Below, one piece after another: positions 41,837 through 52,056 of a stretch of DNA of 64,000 bases. This DNA comes from CAZZCN01 sp964652975 (GTDB taxonomy: Bacteria; Bacillota; Clostridia; Saccharofermentanales; UBA5734): the NCBI GenBank assembly GCA_964652975.1, contig CAZZCN010000003.1, forward strand, positions 1 to 64,000. Reading direction: 5' to 3'. Position 1 is the first letter of the stretch. Each line of letters begins with the position of its first letter. The position numbers and the translations under genes are program-made. The notes under the pieces were generated by a model, which was given only the letters and a program-made list of their open reading frames with translations, did not search any database and had not been told where the DNA came from.

Positions 41837-44356
41837 TCAATTCCTTCTAAACCTATAATAAATGTCATCAATGAACAGCTTGTGTGTTTTGATTTTTTCT
41901 CCATCCAACATATTATCTGTTTCAAATTTAATGGATGAAGCATTATCTAAAATACTTTTGTCTATCGTTAAAAGATGGCTGACATTAATTTTATTCCAGC
42001 TGTTCGCTTTTAGCTTAATGTTATCTAAGATATATTGGTCATCTGTATTGGTTCTGATAGATATCGTCATCGGTAGCATTTCACCTGCATTAAATATACT
42101 AAATGTTAGATTATCAAGTGCATTTGCATTCACAGACATCTTGGTTAAATCGAGTGAAAAACCAGATTTAAAATCCTTGTTTTGGCTTTCATTATTAAAA
42201 TTCATCCCGCTTAAGGTTAATTCAGCGCTGTTTCCGTTTATAGTATAGGCAGCAAGCTTGTTGATTTTTTTCTGATTTGCCTTTGAAACATCAGTATTCC
42301 CTTTAACACTTATAAAATCTAAATCTGAAGCGTTATCAAAATCAGTCAGTTTTTCAATTTTAGAGGATATATTTATACTGAAAGCGTTTTGGGATTGTCC
42401 TTTTGTTGCAACTAAATTTAAAACATTGTTTTCCTTGTTCAGATTAATCTCAAATTCATACCGGTTTCCTGATCCTGCTTTTGAGATTTTAGGAGTCACG
42501 CCTTCAATTGTTAAAGTATAATCGCTGTTCACTAGTAAAGAAACCGTTGCAAAATCGCCCATTATGCTCATTTTCTCAACAGCGAATTTCATATCGCTTT
42601 GACTATTAACGATTAAATTAGCAACTTCATTTCTTGCTTCATAAAACACGTTACTGTTGATTTGAGGAATTGTACCAGCAAATAAAGTAGAATATAATGA
42701 ATTCAAAATATCATTTGAACTTAGAGTGTTTACTCTGTAAAAATCTTTAAGTTTTTTATAATTTTCTTCTAACAAATATAAATATTCATAATCCTCCTGC
42801 CCGTCACGAATCGCCTCTAAACGGATAGAGGGAATAGGCTTAGATGAATTGTATGGTTTCCCCGGATATAAAATATAGCCATCTCCATTAGAGGTTCTTC
42901 CAGGAATTCTGTTTACAAATTCATATGTATCAATTACTTTATATCCAAAGCCATCCGATAACCCAAAATCAACGAAACCATTAACACACCAGTAAAGATT
43001 GCCATCGATTTTGTAATCCCTTTGCATCCAATTAATAATTCTTGCACTGATAAGATTATCGTCTGTGTGATAAGAAGGATATGGATTTTGAGGAAAAACG
43101 CAGTTGTACCACCAGACTTTATTACCGCGATTATTCTGAATGTCGGTATATACCTCTCTATCAGTACTATAATCAAAGACGCTGATCAAAGGACAAAAAG
43201 TTTGTACTACATTTTTAAGATCATCCGATGCCCAGCTCGTAATAATATTGGGAATTTTTAAAATAGAATTTTTAATGGTGCCGTTATTGCTGTTAAAATA
43301 ACCCTCGTCAGTAAGTTCCTTGACAATTTGAATATAGAGTTCATCAAGGCTTTTGCTAATCTTTTTTACAATAGGGACTAGCTCAGGGCGGAAATTTGGC
43401 TCATCCACAACATCATCCAAGTATAAGTAAGCCTTACCCAAAAGATTGCGCTCGTTTGTGCTTTTGTAAGCCATTGCTTTTATGTATTTTTTTAATATGT
43501 CATAGTCAATGTCCTTATAATAGGTTGCAGACAGTTTAGTGTCATAAGCAGTTATGGTAGCATGGGGGATAACATACGTCGAAACCCTTGGGTCATCAAA
43601 ATATTTTATAATACTCTTCATATAGCTATCTATATCGTTGACATTAGAAGGAAGCTCCTTGCCGCAAATTCTGTAGTCTAAAAGAAAATCATAATAGTTT
43701 TTATACATATCCACCGTATTATCTAGCTCACCATTTGCTAAAATGTTTCTCCATATCAAATAAGACGTGTTGGAATGGACTGTTTTTGGAATTTCAAAAT
43801 CAAAAACAGTGATTTCTACTGGAATCTTATGTGAAATTCCATCAGCGTTGAATAAAAATTCTCCTCTGTAAAGACCGCCTTTTGCAGTTTCGGGTATTTT
43901 GACCGTAACCCAAATCCCTTGATTTTCTCCTGCTTTTATAGTATTTTCATTTTTAGCATAAATTAAATTAAGAGGTATTAATGCGTCAGGATATTCTCCT
44001 AAAGGTAAATTCTTGTTGCTACTTGTTTTTTTATCAACTTTAATATAATTTTCTTTATAAGCTACAAAGCTTTCTTTATTAATAACAGAACCATCTTCAC
44101 TTTTAACATCGCTCAATGTTAATTCATAACTTTTAATATCTAAACCGGGATTAATTATTACTTGAGCTCCCTCATATTCACCTTTAGAAGCCTCAAATGT
44201 AAATTTACTATCCTTATTTTTATATTTAATATTTTTGAGCACTTTTAATGTATTAGGCGCGCTGTATATTCCTATAGTATTCTTTTCATCGTAAGAACAA
44301 GAAATAGAAACAGTACTAATAATTATCATCAATATAAAGATAAGTGTTCTTTTCAT
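41837..44356 (-). CDS. DUF4091/GH123-like lipoprotein, putative N-acetylhexosaminidase-type enzyme
   Basis: 839 residues. Lipobox SISC (Cys 20). An N-terminal beta-sandwich (FEASKGEYEGAQVIINPGLD; YRGEFLFNADGISHKIPVEI) precedes the barrel domain of the DUF4091/GH123 group: AYLYLDDVVDEPNFRPE near residue 305 (Asp/Glu acids), KVWWYNCVFPQNPYPSYHT, INWMQRDYKIDGNLYW, GDGYILYPGK and SIRLEAIRDGQEDYEYLYLL, all conserved in that family. A C-terminal jelly-roll ends THKLFIDDIYYRF. GH123 enzymes remove N-acetyl-beta-galactosamine; most DUF4091 proteins are uncharacterised. It should act outside the cell. Confidence 0.75.
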   Translation of the reverse strand: MKRTLIFILMIIISTVSISCSYDEKNTIGIYSAPNTLKVLKNIKYKNKDSKFTFEASKGEYEGAQVIINPGLDIKSYELTLSDVKSEDGSVINKESFVAYKENYIKVDKKTSSNKNLPLGEYPDALIPLNLIYAKNENTIKAGENQGIWVTVKIPETAKGGLYRGEFLFNADGISHKIPVEITVFDFEIPKTVHSNTSYLIWRNILANGELDNTVDMYKNYYDFLLDYRICGKELPSNVNDIDSYMKSIIKYFDDPRVSTYVIPHATITAYDTKLSATYYKDIDYDILKKYIKAMAYKSTNERNLLGKAYLYLDDVVDEPNFRPELVPIVKKISKSLDELYIQIVKELTDEGYFNSNNGTIKNSILKIPNIITSWASDDLKNVVQTFCPLISVFDYSTDREVYTDIQNNRGNKVWWYNCVFPQNPYPSYHTDDNLISARIINWMQRDYKIDGNLYWCVNGFVDFGLSDGFGYKVIDTYEFVNRIPGRTSNGDGYILYPGKPYNSSKPIPSIRLEAIRDGQEDYEYLYLLEENYKKLKDFYRVNTLSSNDILNSLYSTLFAGTIPQINSNVFYEARNEVANLIVNSQSDMKFAVEKMSIMGDFATVSLLVNSDYTLTIEGVTPKISKAGSGNRYEFEINLNKENNVLNLVATKGQSQNAFSINISSKIEKLTDFDNASDLDFISVKGNTDVSKANQKKINKLAAYTINGNSAELTLSGMNFNNESQNKDFKSGFSLDLTKMSVNANALDNLTFSIFNAGEMLPMTISIRTNTDDQYILDNIKLKANSWNKINVSHLLTIDKSILDNASSIKFETDNMLDGEKIKTHKLFIDDIYYRFRRN

Positions 44357-44375
44357 CTAAATCCATCCCTTTCTA

Positions 44376-45932
44376 TTAAACTAGACCTGCTCTACGCAAA
44401 AGGTCAGTCCATGCTGATGCATTATTTCCCGTATAGCTGGTATAATTATAGTCATATATTTGTTGAGCTGTTTTCTTCAATTTGGGATCAGTTGTACTTA
44501 AAAGCATTTCCAATGAACCATTTGTAACCAAATTGAATGGCACCAAACCACCTTTATAAACTAGTGGACTTGTATAATCAACGTATACATATTCAGCGTT
44601 TTGAGAAATGTCAATCGCACTTTTCAGTAAACTGCTAAATCCATTATATAAATCAGCATCATTCTTTACATTGTATCCAAATGGAAGAGTTACACCTTTT
44701 AAGGCTTTAGTATATGTTTTTTGTCCTTTATCTGAAGCCATAAATACTAAGAATTTTTTTGCTAAATCTTTTGCATTTGAATAGGTTGGAATAAATGCAT
44801 TATGACCAAAGCTAATTGTATTAACTAAATATCTTGCCTTTTTAACTTTGTTAAAATCATCTTCGCTCACGTTATTATAAGATGTTTCATTTTTATCAAT
44901 TGCGTTCACTACAGCACTTAAGGTTTTATCATCCTTAATCGTTTTAAGAGTTTTTATTAAAGAACTAATAACCGGTGTCTTCATAAATCTTATATCTGAA
45001 TTTTCCGAATTTTCTTTCATTTCATTTGCTAACCAGTCACCATTCGACATCATGACAGCGTTACCCAGCATAAAATATGTTTGAGCTTCAGAAAATGAAT
45101 AACTATTACTTTTTGGTTCTGTAAGTCCATTTTCCGGCTTGACAATTTCTTCTAGAACTTTTAAGCATTCAAGTCTGCCAGGCTGCAAAAACATGCCTTG
45201 ACCTCTTGCGTATTCATTGCTATAGTCTTTATATTTTCCTTGATAAAACTTTAAATAGTCATCTAATCCCTGATATTGCGCCCACCAGGTGAGATAGCAA
45301 AAATACCAGTATTGTACATCGCCTGAATGAATAAAAGCTGATTTTCCTGCCTTTTTTATAGAATTTGCAAACGCAATTAATTCATTGGTAGTATTTGGCA
45401 ATTTATAATTAGTTCCTATAGCTTTTTCCAAGACAGTTTTATTATAAATAAGTCCATCCATTCCTTGTACCCAGGGAAAAGAAAAATACCTGCCATCTGC
45501 TTTTTCATAAAATCTTTTATAACTTTTATTCATTTTATCTTTTACAGATTTTGTTTCATTGGTGGGTATGGCACTGTAAACATCCGTTAATTCTTCCAAT
45601 TTTCTTTCATTTGCAGGCTTTGACAGATCATCAGCAATTAAATCATCAACATAATCAGTTGTAAAAAACAAATCAGTTGAATCATTTTTTGCACCGGATT
45701 GAAGTTTAGTTCTTATTAAATCTGAATATGTAGTGGTTTTTATATTTACAGTCGCACCGTTATTATCTATGGAGAACTCTTTTGCCAGTTCATCAAGCCA
45801 TGCCCTTCCATAACCTTTTTCTACAAGATAAATATTTAGTGTTTTCGCATCGTCTGTAGTTTTCCCTTTACATGCAGTAAAAGAAGTTAATACCATACTG
45901 ATAGTTATAATAATTAGTAGTGCTTTTCTCAT
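44376..45932 (-). CDS. ABC sugar importer, solute-binding lipoprotein (cluster 2)
   Basis: 518 residues from the ATG at 45932 with AGGAGGG upstream; the frame extends to 45965 but without a site and overlapping the permease gene. Lipobox FTAC (Cys 21). The body is a family 1 solute-binding protein (IKTTTYSDLIRTKLQSGAKN; YFSFPWVQGMDGLIYNKTVL; LGNAVMMSNGDWLANEM). It binds an oligosaccharide released outside and passes it to the permeases encoded just upstream. It shows little resemblance to the cluster 1 binding protein, so the two importers probably take different sugars. Confidence 0.9.
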   Translation of the reverse strand: MRKALLIIITISMVLTSFTACKGKTTDDAKTLNIYLVEKGYGRAWLDELAKEFSIDNNGATVNIKTTTYSDLIRTKLQSGAKNDSTDLFFTTDYVDDLIADDLSKPANERKLEELTDVYSAIPTNETKSVKDKMNKSYKRFYEKADGRYFSFPWVQGMDGLIYNKTVLEKAIGTNYKLPNTTNELIAFANSIKKAGKSAFIHSGDVQYWYFCYLTWWAQYQGLDDYLKFYQGKYKDYSNEYARGQGMFLQPGRLECLKVLEEIVKPENGLTEPKSNSYSFSEAQTYFMLGNAVMMSNGDWLANEMKENSENSDIRFMKTPVISSLIKTLKTIKDDKTLSAVVNAIDKNETSYNNVSEDDFNKVKKARYLVNTISFGHNAFIPTYSNAKDLAKKFLVFMASDKGQKTYTKALKGVTLPFGYNVKNDADLYNGFSSLLKSAIDISQNAEYVYVDYTSPLVYKGGLVPFNLVTNGSLEMLLSTTDPKLKKTAQQIYDYNYTSYTGNNASAWTDLLRRAGLV

Positions 45933-45948
45933 AATTTTCCCTCCTGTT

Positions 45949-46809
45949 TTATCCTTTAATTCCACCTGTTACCATGTTTTCCATAATAGTATTTTGAAAA
46001 ATGGCAAAAATAACAAGCATTGGTAACATAGATATTAGTATTCCTGCAAAATATACAGGCCAATTCATATTATATTGGGCGATAGTTTGATAGCTGAACA
46101 AGCCCGATGCCAAGGTTGGATAGCTTGGCAGATAAATAATAGGCAATGTATAATCATTCCATACACCTATCATCTGCACTACTGCTATGGACATAATTGA
46201 TGGCATTGCTTGTGGTAACATAACATTAAAAAATATTCGATAATGGCTTGCCCCGTCTATACTGGCGGCTTCCATATAAGTGGTTGATAAATTTTTAAAA
46301 TATGCATATAGTATTAAAAACGTAAATCCAAAACCACTTGTAAACATAATTAATATAAACGGTGTATCATAAATATTTAAATCATTTATTAGTTTATATT
46401 GCGCAGGTAATGCACCTACAATTGGAATTATCATAATAAATATTGCTAGGTTGTAAATGAATTGTTTGCCGATAAAATTATATTTGGCAACAACATACGC
46501 AGTCATAGAAGTAACAAAAACAGTAATAGTTGTTGCAAATACGGTAAGCCATACCGAATTGAATATCATAGAAAACATATTGTTTCCGCCATATTCAAGC
46601 AGAGAAAATGCCTTTAAAAAATTATCAAATCTCAATATCGAAGGTATTCCCAATTTGTCGGTTAAGAATTCTATATTGCTTTTCAACGATGAACTTATGG
46701 CCCAATAAAATGTGTAAAAAAAGCTTGATGTGTAGGTGCCAAAAACAATAGTTAAAATAACTCTTGATATTTTTTCTTGTTTTGATAGCTTTTTGTATTT
46801 TTTAAACAT
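45949..46809 (-). CDS. ABC sugar importer, MalG-type permease (cluster 2)
   Basis: 286 residues from the ATG at 46809, which follows GGTAGGGAAATTT; an ATG at 46824 overlaps the upstream gene and has no site. Six membrane helices, EAA loop EAASIDGASHYRIFFNVMLP near residue 180 and GVWNDYTLPIIYLPSYP. It forms the channel with the MalF-type permease. No ATPase gene accompanies it. Confidence 0.9.
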   Translation of the reverse strand: MFKKYKKLSKQEKISRVILTIVFGTYTSSFFYTFYWAISSSLKSNIEFLTDKLGIPSILRFDNFLKAFSLLEYGGNNMFSMIFNSVWLTVFATTITVFVTSMTAYVVAKYNFIGKQFIYNLAIFIMIIPIVGALPAQYKLINDLNIYDTPFILIMFTSGFGFTFLILYAYFKNLSTTYMEAASIDGASHYRIFFNVMLPQAMPSIMSIAVVQMIGVWNDYTLPIIYLPSYPTLASGLFSYQTIAQYNMNWPVYFAGILISMLPMLVIFAIFQNTIMENMVTGGIKG

Positions 46810-46817
46810 AAATTTCC

Positions 46818-47741
46818 CTACCATTCCGCATCATTTCCAATTTTGTTAAGAATGTATTTTACTGTCATAACAATTGGAAAAGCTATTGCAGTGAAAAATA
46901 ATCCAACAGCAGATGAATATTCATAAGATTTATATTGTGTTACTTGCCAGAAAATCCAAAACGAGATTGTATTGGTTTGATATTTACCCTCTGAGAACAG
47001 AAGTATCGGACCTGAAGCTGTGAAAATCCCAACTATGGAAACTAAAAGCAAAGTGGAAATCGTTGGCCATATTAATGGAATTACAATTTGAAAGATCTCT
47101 CTGAATTGTCCCACTCCGTCTATTTTTGAATACTCAATAACACTCTCGGGAATTCTAAGCATCGCACCACTGAACAAAACCATATTTAGCCCAAAACCAG
47201 TCCATATACAATAAATGATAATGCTTTGAAGTGCATATCTGGAATCAACCAGGAAAAACGGAGCTTTGACGTGAAAAAGAAATTCATAAAGAATGCTGAC
47301 AGGCCCATTTGGTCCTAAAATACCTTTATAGATTGAAACTAACACCACTGACGAAAATATCATTGGAAGAAAGAAAATGAATTTGTATAATCTATATCCT
47401 ATTATTTTTTTATATAAATAATATGCAAAAAACAATGATAAAGGTAATATGATAAATAAATTTACCGAAAAGAATATTAGTGTGTTTCTTAAAGCCATCG
47501 GCAATTCAGATGTGTCTCTGCCAAACTCTCTAAACAACATATTGAAATTATCTAAAGTAAATACTGTGCCACTTGCGTTTGTTTGCTTGAAAGCAAGTAG
47601 AATGGAATTTAAATTTACATAAAGCCAAAACACTATAAAATTAACAATAGCAATAGATAGCATTGAGTAAACAAAAATATATTTTTTTGCATTTTTACTC
47701 AATCCTTTTTTTTCTTTATTTTTCGCAAACTTCATTGCCAT
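46818..47741 (-). CDS. ABC sugar importer, MalF-type permease (cluster 2)
   Basis: 307 residues from the ATG at 47741; an in-frame TTG at 47750 is a poorer choice given the AAGGGAG spacing. The stop of the GH36 gene (47747) lies within this ribosome site region, so translation is coupled. Six membrane helices; the EAA-type loop reads EYSKIDGVGQFREIFQIVIP near residue 215. The N-terminus carries a basic cytoplasmic stretch before the first helix. It pairs with the product of 45949-46809. Confidence 0.9.
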   Translation of the reverse strand: MAMKFAKNKEKKGLSKNAKKYIFVYSMLSIAIVNFIVFWLYVNLNSILLAFKQTNASGTVFTLDNFNMLFREFGRDTSELPMALRNTLIFFSVNLFIILPLSLFFAYYLYKKIIGYRLYKFIFFLPMIFSSVVLVSIYKGILGPNGPVSILYEFLFHVKAPFFLVDSRYALQSIIIYCIWTGFGLNMVLFSGAMLRIPESVIEYSKIDGVGQFREIFQIVIPLIWPTISTLLLVSIVGIFTASGPILLFSEGKYQTNTISFWIFWQVTQYKSYEYSSAVGLFFTAIAFPIVMTVKYILNKIGNDAEW

Positions 47742-47746
47742 CGAAA

Positions 47747-49837
47747 TCAATCTCCCTTCTCCAATTCTATTTCAAACAATCTCGCCTCAAATTCCTTTTC
47801 AAATTTAACAGTTAATTTCTTGTTATCATATTGGTAGTTTGTATTCATTTCCTTAGGATAACCAACTTTGATCGAGCTTATATTTAAATCCTGAAGTGGT
47901 ATCTCAACAGTTCCATCAGAACCCAGATTATAAACTGACAAATAACATATTCTGTCTGTTTTAATGCCCGCTATTGCTGTTTTTTCTCCCCAATAACATA
48001 ACCCCAGGGGCCAATAGGGATCTGAATGCTTCTTGTTATCAGACATTAAATTGTAGTATTGAATTCCTTCTTTAATCAATGCTGTTTTTTCTGCATCCAA
48101 TAAATCAATTGAGCTGCTCAAGTGCAATCTACCAAGCATTGAATTAATCATATTCATTGCTACACTTTCATTGGTAACTGTTAATACATCCTGTTTATCC
48201 TCAATCGGGTAACTCCATACAGCTGATTGTTCCGGTGTAACAGCAGTTATCATATTTGAAACAATGTATGGATATTTTTTATAATCAGTTTGGTCAGATG
48301 TTGACTGAATACTATGTAAGGACATTAGAGCATAATCCATCCTCTGTCCACCACTTGCACAATTTTCAATTACTAAATCAGGATATTTTTTAAATACACT
48401 TTCAATCCAGCATCTATAAGCACGACTATGATCCAGAAGGCCATCTCCAAGACTGCAGGAATTCAAATCAGTTCCTGGACCGCTGCATTGATTATAATCA
48501 ATTTTTATATAATCCACCTCATAGTCATTGACGACTCTATCTATAAGTTCATTCATTCTTTTGATAACTTTTTGATTGCGAAAATCAAGCTGATAGCGCC
48601 CTGAATTTATTACCTTTTTCCCATTTCTTTGGAAGAAGCAGTCATCTTCCCACATATCAATTGCATTCCCTCTTATTCCAACCGCTTCTAATTCAAGCCA
48701 AAGACCAGTTTTTAACCCTAACCCTTTTATATAATCCAGTGTATTTTTTAGTCCATTTGGATATCTCTTTTTGCTTTCGATCCAGTTCCCGATATAAAGC
48801 CAACAATCATCTTCTTCATCATGCCATGCACAATCAATAACATAATAATCAATTCCTAATAGAGCTGCATATTTTGCAAGCTTTTTGCTGTTTTCTTCTG
48901 TTGGAAAGTTCCAAGCACAGTGCATATACTCATTAAATATAGTAGGGAGTTTTTCATTGTCTTCATTTTTTCTCCTGATTCCCCTTCTATATCGTGTAAT
49001 ATTCCCAAAAACTGAATTGACGCTGTTCCCAACAGTTATGGCGGCAATTACAGAAACGAATTTTTCTCCCGGATTTAAAAATTTACTCCATAAATTATCG
49101 GATAAATTAGGTCCTCCAATATTAAAATAAATACTGCTAAAGTAATCCCCTATTTCATAGTGCCAGCTTCCGTTGTTTTCTATCTGAAATAATAAAAACT
49201 GATTGTTTCTTGTATCCTCCACCATGCCCATTGGCAGCTGCTCCTTGCTTGACCAACTTCCTGTATTTGTAGCATTTACTCTTTTCAGGGTTGTGGAATG
49301 GTTTCCGCTGAAGATACCCAAATCCATGAGCCTGACTTTTCTCCATTGACATTCGCAGTGCCAGCTATTGGTTGGAATATAATAGTCTAAATATTCATAA
49401 GGTTTATCTCCAAAAACGCCATATAATGCAAATGAACTAAGATGTTCAACACAAATTTTTTCTTCAGAAATATTTTCAATTTCATTATAACTTCTTAATG
49501 TGTTTGTCCCATAATAAACTTCGTAATAAGTTTTAACTTCGAAATTAAGATTTTTTTGAACTATTTTAAGTGTTTTCTTATTTTCAAAAGTGATTATGGA
49601 ATGTTCAACATATTTTAAAGTTGTAGCTTCACTTGTTGATATATGCCTTGCCCCTCTGTGACCAAAATTTTCGCCCCCGGAAATTTGTAGCTCAACTAAA
49701 TATGATTTGATCATGAGAGATTCGTTTTTTTCTTTTTCATAGCATATCCCACAAAAATCAATCAATCGAATTTCATTATCATCATTAATCAGAAATTGCA
49801 TACTGACATTATCTTGTTCAAAGTTAAATGATTTCAT
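47747..49837 (-). CDS. GH36 alpha-galactosidase
   Basis: 696 residues, the usual length for bacterial GH36. An N-terminal beta-supersandwich precedes the barrel. YYVIDCAWHDEEDDCW, TGLWLELEAVG, VDYIKIDYNQCSG (nucleophile Asp near residue 455), LVIENCASGGQRMDYALMS and STSDQTD (acid/base Asp) are all canonical. It hydrolyses terminal alpha-galactosides by a retaining mechanism. No signal peptide, so it acts on imported raffinose-type or galactosyl oligosaccharides. The ribosome site (GGGAG) is somewhat far from the ATG. It is the second gene of cluster 2, 22 bp after the GH20-like gene. Confidence 0.92.
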   Translation of the reverse strand: MKSFNFEQDNVSMQFLINDDNEIRLIDFCGICYEKEKNESLMIKSYLVELQISGGENFGHRGARHISTSEATTLKYVEHSIITFENKKTLKIVQKNLNFEVKTYYEVYYGTNTLRSYNEIENISEEKICVEHLSSFALYGVFGDKPYEYLDYYIPTNSWHCECQWRKVRLMDLGIFSGNHSTTLKRVNATNTGSWSSKEQLPMGMVEDTRNNQFLLFQIENNGSWHYEIGDYFSSIYFNIGGPNLSDNLWSKFLNPGEKFVSVIAAITVGNSVNSVFGNITRYRRGIRRKNEDNEKLPTIFNEYMHCAWNFPTEENSKKLAKYAALLGIDYYVIDCAWHDEEDDCWLYIGNWIESKKRYPNGLKNTLDYIKGLGLKTGLWLELEAVGIRGNAIDMWEDDCFFQRNGKKVINSGRYQLDFRNQKVIKRMNELIDRVVNDYEVDYIKIDYNQCSGPGTDLNSCSLGDGLLDHSRAYRCWIESVFKKYPDLVIENCASGGQRMDYALMSLHSIQSTSDQTDYKKYPYIVSNMITAVTPEQSAVWSYPIEDKQDVLTVTNESVAMNMINSMLGRLHLSSSIDLLDAEKTALIKEGIQYYNLMSDNKKHSDPYWPLGLCYWGEKTAIAGIKTDRICYLSVYNLGSDGTVEIPLQDLNISSIKVGYPKEMNTNYQYDNKKLTVKFEKEFEARLFEIELEKGD

Positions 49838-49859
49838 AATTATTTTTCTTTCTCCCTCT

Positions 49860-51740
49860 TTACTGAACTCCCAAACAATTAACCGTAGATATGTACTCCC
49901 AGTTGTTATACAAAATCATTCTTGATTTTCCAAAATTATTTTCATTTCCAAAAATATCAAGTTGGTCTTCTTCCAATTCATCTATAATACTAATTTCACT
50001 ATTAACAAATTGTTCTAAACGCTTTTTACAACTCTCGATTCTAAGCAAAAGCCCGCCAAATCTGATATCCTGAACATCAAAACCATGTGGCTTGTTTTCT
50101 AAGAACCATTGCTCTTTAAACGCTTCATATAATGCTTTGATTTTAACTAAAATCTGAGTATAGTCATTTGATATCAGTATTTTTATTGCTGCTAAATCTT
50201 TTTGTTTATAAGCTTTTCTTGTTTTGATGCCAAGAACAATTTTTATTTCCAAAACTTCTGTTAATGCTTTAAGTGTTTTAAAAATATATGAAAATTCGCT
50301 GCATTCATTTTGAGCTTTTGCGATTTTAGGTAAATTTATTTTATATGTTTCTTTATCCTCCGGTGTAATAGCTGTATCTAAAACACCATTAAAGCAATCA
50401 TCATACAAAATATATCTATTTGAATTGTTAAGTTCCTTAGGATTTTCACTTGTGCTCAATCTATTTGCCAGGTCAACACTCATAAATGTATCAAAATCAC
50501 ATTTTGCACAAGCTTTAAATGCCGAATAAAATTCTTTACTTTTCGCTTCATATCCATAAAGAGTTTCTGAATACAAAACCAAAGTAGGCAAAACGCTGAA
50601 TATCGAGCATTCTCCACCGCCATCGCCCCAAGCCGTAACCAAAACATCCTTTATTCCATTTTCCAGACAAGAGTTAAGTGCAATGGAGGAAGTAAACATG
50701 CTAAATCTGTTATCTGGCACGAAACCAATCCATTTCATTGCTCCTCCGGCAAAGGTTATAGGATTATTAAACATTTTGTGTTTTTTTATCATGCCGTCAT
50801 AATGGCTAATTTCATCACCAAAATAATCCCAATATATGAGAGTAACTTCTTTTGGTACGTGCTTTGTAATTTCCTCTGTAATAACAGCTTTATTATTATA
50901 TTCTCCCTTGGCAGCAAGTCTAAAGAACATATCGCTCCACATGGATGGCTGAAAACCATATTTATTGCATATTTCGACAATTATTTTTAAGTGGTCAGCC
51001 ATAATTTTATTTCTGCCCACAAACCCATGAGTATCTAGATATTTACCTAACCCAAGCATATGAGCTTCATCCATACCAATATTTACTTTTCTACTGGTAA
51101 AACATTCAGAAAGTGTTTTAAAAATGTTGTCAATCAGCTTATATGTTCTTTCACTGCCCACCAGTAAAATATCGTTGTAATCAATAATTTCCTGATAAGG
51201 CTCCCACTTTGTGATAGACTTTAAATGTGCAAGTGTTTGAATGCAGGGCATCAGCTCAATACCAAAACAATTTCCATAATAATCGAGTTCTTTTAACTCT
51301 TCTTTACTATATCTTCCTCTGAAATGTCCGAAATAAGGCTCATCTTCAACCTCAAATGTATCTTCAGTATATAATTGTAAATATGTATAGCCCAACATTG
51401 AAATTTTACGAATTAGTTTTTTTACTGTTTCTATTTTGGGAACTGCATTTCTTGAACAATCAACCATTAAGCCGAGATCTTCTACTTTGCAAGTTTCATT
51501 AATAATAAAATCAGTATTATTAGCGTTTTCAATATATATTCTGAAACCTCTAAAAAATTCTGATAAATGCGAATACTCAATTAGCACCTCGTTTGATTTG
51601 CATATTACATTAAGCCCATTATTTATTTGATAAGCTTTTAAAATTACTCCGTCATTACCGATTTCAAAATTCAAGTCTTTTTGCAATTCAGTAATTGCTG
51701 ATTTCTTAATATTATCTAAATTTTCAAAATTTATATTCAA
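49860..51740 (-). CDS. GH20-like beta-N-acetylhexosaminidase, cytoplasmic
   Basis: 626 residues. The start is a TTG at 51740 with AAAGGAG 8 bases upstream. The barrel shows LGLMVDCSRNAVPKIETVKK, MLGYTYLQLYTEDTFEVED, ELMPCIQTLAHLKS and VNIGMDEAHMLGLGKYLD near residue 225, where the adjacent Asp-Glu is the catalytic pair of GH20 (substrate-assisted mechanism). VTAWGDGGGECSIF later is typical too. No signal peptide. It releases terminal GlcNAc or GalNAc from imported oligosaccharides. It is the first gene of cluster 2, divergent from the AraC-type regulator. Confidence 0.85.
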   Translation of the reverse strand: MNINFENLDNIKKSAITELQKDLNFEIGNDGVILKAYQINNGLNVICKSNEVLIEYSHLSEFFRGFRIYIENANNTDFIINETCKVEDLGLMVDCSRNAVPKIETVKKLIRKISMLGYTYLQLYTEDTFEVEDEPYFGHFRGRYSKEELKELDYYGNCFGIELMPCIQTLAHLKSITKWEPYQEIIDYNDILLVGSERTYKLIDNIFKTLSECFTSRKVNIGMDEAHMLGLGKYLDTHGFVGRNKIMADHLKIIVEICNKYGFQPSMWSDMFFRLAAKGEYNNKAVITEEITKHVPKEVTLIYWDYFGDEISHYDGMIKKHKMFNNPITFAGGAMKWIGFVPDNRFSMFTSSIALNSCLENGIKDVLVTAWGDGGGECSIFSVLPTLVLYSETLYGYEAKSKEFYSAFKACAKCDFDTFMSVDLANRLSTSENPKELNNSNRYILYDDCFNGVLDTAITPEDKETYKINLPKIAKAQNECSEFSYIFKTLKALTEVLEIKIVLGIKTRKAYKQKDLAAIKILISNDYTQILVKIKALYEAFKEQWFLENKPHGFDVQDIRFGGLLLRIESCKKRLEQFVNSEISIIDELEEDQLDIFGNENNFGKSRMILYNNWEYISTVNCLGVQ

Positions 51741-51773
51741 ATTTTTTCGCTCCTTTATCTCTTTTACAATTAC

Positions 51774-51801
51774 ATTATAATTTTTATATATATTAATTCA
51801 A
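51774..51801 (-). promoter_or_regulatory. Probable promoter of cluster 2 (minus strand)
   Basis: On the minus strand TTGAAT (51801-51796) and TATAAT (51779-51774) are separated by 16 bases, about 35 bases before the TTG start of the GH20-like gene. Position and sequence fit a sigma-A promoter for the whole series. Confidence 0.6.
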
Positions 51802-51862
51802 CATTATAAATACATATTTAATTCATTTAATCGCTTATAAAGTTACTTTTTGCTACTTTTAA

Positions 51863-51890
51863 TTGACTTTATCTATGTTTATGATATAAT
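51863..51890 (+). promoter_or_regulatory. Distal promoter-like site for the AraC-type gene
   Basis: TTGACT and TATAAT 16 bases apart, 166 bases before the ATG at 52057. It is the best sequence match to a sigma-A promoter in the divergent gap but far from the gene. Confidence 0.4.
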
Positions 51891-52001
51891 TACAACAAAA
51901 TCTTCAAATTAGCATGATTTTTTATCTAATTTAAATATTGTTCTCTACCTATTGTAAATTACATTTAGCACTAATTTAATATGAAAAATAAGTTATTGAT
52001 T

Positions 52002-52030
52002 TTACAACTACAATTCACTCATATTATAAT
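52002..52030 (+). promoter_or_regulatory. Proximal promoter of the AraC-type gene
   Basis: TTACAA and TATAAT separated by exactly 17 bases, ending 27 bases before the ATG, with AAAGGAG in between. This gives a short leader and is the more likely start of transcription. Confidence 0.55.
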
Positions 52031-52056
52031 ATAATTTAATTGAAAGAAAGGAGATT

